In this document: piece by piece, positions 6,259 through 10,287 of the stretch
Layout: each line of letters starts with the position of its first letter
How positions within the stretch are numbered: position 1 is the first letter of the stretch
Source of the DNA: an uncultured Methylobacteriaceae bacterium
GTDB taxonomy: Bacteria; Pseudomonadota; Alphaproteobacteria; Rhizobiales; Beijerinckiaceae
Assembly: GCA_937872715.1 (NCBI GenBank)
Contig: CALMTJ010000408.1
Location: 5,690-15,976 of the forward strand
Direction: 5' to 3'
DNA length: 10,287 nucleotides
Program-made: the position numbers and the translations under genes
The notes under the pieces: generated by a model
Seen by the model: only the letters and a program-made list of their open reading frames with translations
The model's database searches: none
What the model was told of the DNA's origin: nothing

Positions 6259-9200
6259 ATGCCCTCCCACGCTCTCGCCCGCTACGATCTCGCCGACCGG
6301 TACCGGTTCTCCTCGGGCCGCGTGTACATGACGGGGACGCAGGCGCTGGTGCGCATCCTCCTCGACCAGGCGGCGCGCGATCGGGCGGCCGGGCTCGACA
6401 CGGCGGGATTCGTGTCCGGCTATCGCGGCTCTCCGCTTGGCGGCGTCGACCTCGAATTGTGGCGGGCGAAGACGCTGCTCGCCGAGAACCGGATCGAGTT
6501 CCTGCCGGCCGTGAACGAGGACCTTGCGGCCACGGCCGTGCTCGGCTCCCAGCAGGTCGAGACGCAAGCCGGCCGGACGGTGCAGGGCGTGTTCGGCCTC
6601 TGGTACGGCAAAGGTCCGGGCGTGGACCGGGCCGGCGACGCGCTGAAGCACGGCAACGCCTACGGCTCCTCCCCGCATGGCGGGGTGCTCGTGGTCGCGG
6701 GCGACGACCATGGCTGCGTCTCGTCCTCCATGCCGCACCAGTCGGACGTGGCCTTCATGAGCTGGTTCATGCCGACGCTGAACCCGGCCTCCGTGGCGGA
6801 ATACGGCGCCTTCGGCGAGTACGGCTACGCGCTGTCGCGCTTCTCCGGCATGTGGGTCGGCTTCAAGGCGATCTCGGAGACGGTGGAATCGGCGGCCTCC
6901 GTCGATCTCGCGCCTCCGCGCCTCTTCACGACGCCCGATTTCTCGGCCCCGCCGGGCGGCCTGCACTATCGCTGGCCCGACCTGCCCGGACCGCAGATCG
7001 AGGAGCGAATGGAGGCGAAGAAGCACGCCGTCTACGCCTTCGCCCGCGCGAACCCGATCGACCGGCGCATCTACGACATCCCGGATGCGACCTACGGCAT
7101 CGTCACCACAGGCAAAGGCCACGCCGACCTAATGGAGGCGTTGCGCCTCCTCGGCCTCGACGAAGGGGAGAGCCGGCGGCTCGGCATCGACGTCTACAAG
7201 GTCGGCATGGTGTGGCCGCTGCCGCTCCACGACGCGCTCGATTTCGTCCGGGGCAAGCGCGAGATCCTCGTCGTGGAGGAGAAGCGCGGCATCATCGAGA
7301 GCCAGTTCAAGGAGTACTTCTACGACTACCCCGGCGCGAAGCCGGACCGCATGATCGGCAAGCACGACGAGACGGGCGCGCGCCTGATCCCCTGGACGGG
7401 CGAGCTGTCGCCGGGCTTCCTGGCCGGCATCGTCGCGACGCGGCTGGACGCGATCTTCCCCGGCCTCGACCTGCGCGCCCGCGCCGCCCTGCTCGTGCCG
7501 GAGGCGAGCCGGCTGATCTCCGTACCGGGCGCGACGCGGACGCCGTATTTCTGCTCGGGCTGCCCGCACAACACCTCCACACGAGTCCCGGAGGGCTCGC
7601 AGGCGCTGGCCGGGATCGGCTGCCACTTCATGGCGAGCTGGATGGACCGGGAAACGACCTCGCTGATCCAGATGGGCGGCGAGGGCGTGAACTGGGCGGC
7701 GTCCTCCCTGTTCACGGGGCGCGGCCACGTGTTCCAGAACCTCGGGGAAGGGACCTATTACCACTCGGGGTCCATGGCGATCCGCCAGGCGATCGCGGCG
7801 GGCGCGAACATCACCTACAAGATCCTGTTCAACGACGCCGTCGCCATGACGGGCGGGCAGCCCGTCGACGGGCCGGTCTCGGTCGAGGCCATCGCCCAGG
7901 CGGTGCGGGCGGAGGGCGTGGAGCGGATCGCGCTCGTCTCGGACGACCCGGACAAGTTCGCGCCGACGTTATTTCCCGGCGGCACGACCTTCCACGAACG
8001 CGGCGAGCTCGACGCCGTGCAGCGCGAGATCCGCGAGGTGCCGGGCGTCTCCGTGCTGATCTACGAGCAGACCTGCGCGACGGAGAAGCGCCGCAGGCGA
8101 AAGCGCGGCGAGCTCGTCGACCCGAAGCGCTTCGTCATGATCAACGACCTCGTCTGCGAGGGCTGCGGCGATTGCTCCGTCGCCTCGAACTGCCTGTCCG
8201 TCGAGCCGAAGGAGACGCCGTTCGGCCGCAAGCGCCAGATCAACCTGTCGACCTGCAACAAGGATTTCTCCTGCCTCGGCGGCTTCTGCCCGTCCTTCGT
8301 CACGATCGAAGGCGGCACCCGCCGCAAGAAAGGCGGCCGCGGAGGGGATGCGGTCGCGCTCGCGGCTGCCCTCCCGGCGCCCGTCCTGCCTGACCTTTCA
8401 CGGCCGTTCGACCTCCTCGTCACCGGTGTCGGCGGCACGGGCGTGGTCACGGTCGGGGCGCTGGTCACGATGGCGGCCCATCTCGAAGGCAAGGGCGCGA
8501 GCGTGCTCGACTTCACGGGCTTCGCCCAGAAGTTCGGGCCGGTCCTGAGCTACGTGCGGGTGGCGGAACGTCCCGGCGAGCTGAACCAGGTGCGGATCGA
8601 TGCCGGCTCGGCGGACGCGCTGATCGGCTGCGACGTCGTCGTCTCGTCCTCGCCGAAGGCCTCGGCCGCGTACCGGCGCGGCATGCGGGCCGTCGTCAAC
8701 ACCGCCGCCATGCCGACCGGGGACGTGGTCCGCTTCCGCGACGCCGACCTCGCGAGCCCGCGCCGGCTGCGGGCGATCGAATCCGTGATCGGCGAGGGCC
8801 GGCTCTCGACGGTCGACGCCAACGCGGCCGCCGAGACGCTGCTCGGCGACACGGTGTTCGCGAACGTCCTCATGCTGGGCTTCGCCTGGCAGGCCGGGCT
8901 CGTCCCGGTCGGGTTCGAGACCCTGGACCGCGCGATCGAGCTGAACGGCGTCGCGATCCCGGCCAACCGGCAGGCCTTCGCCTGGGGACGGCTCGCCGCC
9001 GCCGACCCGGCCGCCTTCCGGTCCGCGCTCGGGGCCGAGGGAGAGGTCCCGGCTCCGGAGACCCTGGACGAGCTGATCGCCCGTCGCGTGGCCTTCCTGA
9101 CCGGGTACCAGGATTCCGCCTACGCGTCCCGGTTCGCGGACCGGGTCGCGCGGCTGCGGCGGGCGGAGGAGGCGCTCGGCACGAGCGCGCTGACGGACGC

Positions 9201-9723
9201 GGTCGCCCGCTCCCTGTTCAAGCTGATGGCCTACAAGGACGAATACGAGGTGGCCCGCCTCCATGCCGAGACGGGTTTCCTCGACCAGGTCGCCCGCGAG
9301 TTCGAGGGCGAGTACCACGTCGTGCACCACCTCGCTCCGCCGCTCTTCCCTTCGGGCCGAGACGGGCGCGGACGGCCGCTGAAACGGTCCTTCGGACCCT
9401 GGATCCAGACCGCCTTCCGGGTCTTGGCGAAGCTGAAGCGGCTGCGCGGCACGCCCTTCGACCCGTTCGGCTACACGGCCGAGCGCCGCACCGAGCGCGA
9501 CCTCGTGCGCTGGTTCGAGGGGATCGTGGACGGCATGACGGCACGGGTCGGGTCGGCGGATACCGACGAGCTCCTGTGGATCGCGCGCGCCCCCACCGAG
9601 ATTCGCGGCTACGGGCCGGTGAAGGACGAGGCGGTGGCGCGGATCCGCCCCGAGATCGACCGCCGATGGGCGGCCCTGCTCGCCGGCGCGCCCCTTCCGC
9701 CCGCCCTGAGCGAGGCTGCGTAG
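6259..9723 (+). CDS. Fused indolepyruvate ferredoxin oxidoreductase (IorA-IorB in one chain)
   Basis: An 1154-residue 2-oxoacid:ferredoxin oxidoreductase of the fused IOR type, which decarboxylates aryl-pyruvates (indolepyruvate, phenylpyruvate) to aryl-acetyl-CoA with thiamine diphosphate (TPP) and iron-sulfur clusters. Start: ATG 6259 with GAGGA 6 nt upstream. The N-terminal domain (about 20-240) has TGTQALVRILLDQ, GFVSGYRGSPLGG and VNEDLAATAVLGSQQ. The TPP domain follows: FCSGCPH (431-437), MGGEGVNW (472-479), LGEGTYYHSGSMAIRQA (495-511) and NDAVAMTGGQ (525-534), a variant of the family TPP motif. Cysteines 633, 636, 639, 645, 666, 672 and 677 (CEGCGDC, SNC, STC, SC, FCPSF) are likely iron-sulfur ligands. 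The pyruvate/ketoisovalerate oxidoreductase gamma domain (about 718-900) carries GVGGTGVVTVGALV, and residues about 940-1145 match the family's C-terminal DUF6537. No ferredoxin gene is nearby. The stop TAG abuts the convergent transporter's stop. Substrate preference is inferred from family only. Confidence 0.95.
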   Translation: MPSHALARYDLADRYRFSSGRVYMTGTQALVRILLDQAARDRAAGLDTAGFVSGYRGSPLGGVDLELWRAKTLLAENRIEFLPAVNEDLAATAVLGSQQVETQAGRTVQGVFGLWYGKGPGVDRAGDALKHGNAYGSSPHGGVLVVAGDDHGCVSSSMPHQSDVAFMSWFMPTLNPASVAEYGAFGEYGYALSRFSGMWVGFKAISETVESAASVDLAPPRLFTTPDFSAPPGGLHYRWPDLPGPQIEERMEAKKHAVYAFARANPIDRRIYDIPDATYGIVTTGKGHADLMEALRLLGLDEGESRRLGIDVYKVGMVWPLPLHDALDFVRGKREILVVEEKRGIIESQFKEYFYDYPGAKPDRMIGKHDETGARLIPWTGELSPGFLAGIVATRLDAIFPGLDLRARAALLVPEASRLISVPGATRTPYFCSGCPHNTSTRVPEGSQALAGIGCHFMASWMDRETTSLIQMGGEGVNWAASSLFTGRGHVFQNLGEGTYYHSGSMAIRQAIAAGANITYKILFNDAVAMTGGQPVDGPVSVEAIAQAVRAEGVERIALVSDDPDKFAPTLFPGGTTFHERGELDAVQREIREVPGVSVLIYEQTCATEKRRRRKRGELVDPKRFVMINDLVCEGCGDCSVASNCLSVEPKETPFGRKRQINLSTCNKDFSCLGGFCPSFVTIEGGTRRKKGGRGGDAVALAAALPAPVLPDLSRPFDLLVTGVGGTGVVTVGALVTMAAHLEGKGASVLDFTGFAQKFGPVLSYVRVAERPGELNQVRIDAGSADALIGCDVVVSSSPKASAAYRRGMRAVVNTAAMPTGDVVRFRDADLASPRRLRAIESVIGEGRLSTVDANAAAETLLGDTVFANVLMLGFAWQAGLVPVGFETLDRAIELNGVAIPANRQAFAWGRLAAADPAAFRSALGAEGEVPAPETLDELIARRVAFLTGYQDSAYASRFADRVARLRRAEEALGTSALTDAVARSLFKLMAYKDEYEVARLHAETGFLDQVAREFEGEYHVVHHLAPPLFPSGRDGRGRPLKRSFGPWIQTAFRVLAKLKRLRGTPFDPFGYTAERRTERDLVRWFEGIVDGMTARVGSADTDELLWIARAPTEIRGYGPVKDEAVARIRPEIDRRWAALLAGAPLPPALSEAA

Positions 9724-9726
9724 CTA
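9721..9726. other. Palindromic TAGCTA: abutting stop codons of two convergent genes
   Basis: TAG (9721-9723) ends the plus-strand oxidoreductase and its partner half, CTA (9724-9726), is the TAG of the minus-strand transporter. There is no intergenic base. A weak stem, CGCGCCG (9733-9739) with CGGCGCG (9747-9753), lies within the transporter and has no T run. No convincing terminator exists between the genes, so each transcript probably runs into the other gene's antisense strand. Confidence 0.9.
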
Positions 9727-10287
9727 CCGGGTCGCGCCGACGAGGCCGGCGCGTCCCGCCAAGGCGGCGACGGCCACGAGGATGCCGCCCACCGTCACGA
9801 GCGGGATGGCGAGGGGCGCGAGGTCGCTCGTCGCGCTCCGCAGGAGCCCGATCCCGAGCGGCGCGAGGCCGGCCATGACGTAGCCTATCCCTTGCACCAT
9901 GCCGGACAGCGCGGCCGCGACGTCGGGGCCGGGAGAGCGCAGGATGATGATCGTCATGGCGACGGAGAACAGCCCGCCCTGCCCGAGCCCCTGGATCGTC
10001 ACCCAGAACCAGACGGAGCCGAGCGGCGCGAACAGCGCGCCCAGGAGGCCGGCCGTCGCGAAAAGCGCGAGCGTGATCGCGACGACGCGCTGGTCCCGGC
10101 CGCGGGTCGAGAGCCACGGGGCCGCGAAGCTCGTCAGGATCTGCCCCAGGATCGAGAGGGAAAGCGCGTAGCCGGCCGCGGCCGGATCGAGGCCGCGGAA
10201 CCGTAGAAGGGGCGCGCGCCAGGGGAAGACCGAGTAGGCGAGGGCCGCTTGGAGGCCCATGATCCGCGTCACCTGCCAGGCCCGACG
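9724..10287 (-). CDS. MFS transporter, CynX/NimT-like, C-terminal half (5' end outside window)
   Basis: The frame is open to the right edge; about 187 residues to a TAG at 9724-9726 are present. They form six hydrophobic segments, matching transmembrane helices 7-12: around WQVTRIMGLQAALAYSVFPW, GYALSLSILGQILTSFAAPWL, VVAITLALFATAGLLGALF, VWFWVTIQGLGQGGLFSVAMT, ALSGMVQGIGYVMAGLAPLG and AIPLVTVGGILVAVAALAG. The QVTxxMGLQAxLAY segment followed by a 'LRFRGLDPAAAGYALSL' stretch is characteristic of the CynX/NimT subgroup of the major facilitator superfamily, which carries small anionic or organic compounds across the inner membrane by ion coupling. The Met at about residue 1 of the visible hydrophobic run is internal, because the open frame continues upstream, so the true start is outside. 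The substrate is unknown. The gene faces the oxidoreductase, so a shared regulon is not implied. Confidence 0.88.
   Translation of the reverse strand, partial: RRAWQVTRIMGLQAALAYSVFPWRAPLLRFRGLDPAAAGYALSLSILGQILTSFAAPWLSTRGRDQRVVAITLALFATAGLLGALFAPLGSVWFWVTIQGLGQGGLFSVAMTIIILRSPGPDVAAALSGMVQGIGYVMAGLAPLGIGLLRSATSDLAPLAIPLVTVGGILVAVAALAGRAGLVGATR

Noticed and set aside
6171..8393. Plus-strand frame of 740 codons in the second frame of the oxidoreductase gene
   Set aside because: It is an Arg-rich shadow of the well-supported IOR frame, with no domain pattern.
1..10287. Mobile element, CRISPR array, toxin-antitoxin or prophage traces
   Set aside because: No direct repeat arrays, transposase, integrase or terminal inverted repeats were seen; every gene belongs to an ordinary metabolic, transport or regulatory family, so no novel defence or mobility system is claimed.

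Overview
This high-GC window fits an alphaproteobacterium, probably of the order Hyphomicrobiales. The genus is not determinable from sequence alone; a Methylobacterium-like or related lineage is my guess. The reasons are the strong G/C bias at third codon positions (which keeps long spurious frames open), the small DUF3309 membrane protein, a one-chain indolepyruvate oxidoreductase beside an Lrp-type regulator, and a PaoABC-type aldehyde oxidoreductase.

Layout. (1) 2-717, plus strand: the 3' end of a branched-chain amino acid type ABC transporter binding protein, closed by a clear hairpin terminator, then a DUF3309 membrane microprotein. (2) 758-1756, plus strand: a P1-family (DmpA/NylC-like) self-processing peptidase. 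(3) 6131-1763, minus strand: an Lrp/AsnC regulator followed by three tightly spaced genes encoding the [2Fe-2S], FAD/[4Fe-4S] and molybdenum-cofactor subunits of a periplasmic aldehyde oxidoreductase (paoA, paoB, paoC order). (4) 6259-9723, plus strand: a fused 1154-residue indolepyruvate ferredoxin oxidoreductase, divergent from the regulator across a 127-bp control region. (5) 10287-9724, minus strand: the C-terminal half of a CynX/NimT-like MFS transporter whose stop codon directly abuts that of the oxidoreductase.

How the genes may work together (inference): the regulator sits between the two oxidoreductases. Fused IOR enzymes turn aryl-pyruvates from transaminated aromatic amino acids into aryl-acetyl-CoA with reduction of ferredoxin. 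PaoABC enzymes oxidise aromatic and other aldehydes, such as those formed when aryl-pyruvates lose CO2, to acids in the periplasm. Lrp proteins often sense amino acids. A regulated aromatic amino acid or aldehyde disposal module is therefore plausible, flanked by an amino acid type binding protein and a peptidase. All the enzyme families are known, and I see no clearly new system. The most interesting non-coding signals are two inverted repeats in the control regions around the regulator.

No tRNA, rRNA, CRISPR array, insertion sequence or attachment site was seen. The window is almost fully coding. The longest gene-free stretches are 407-558 and 6132-6258, both described below.
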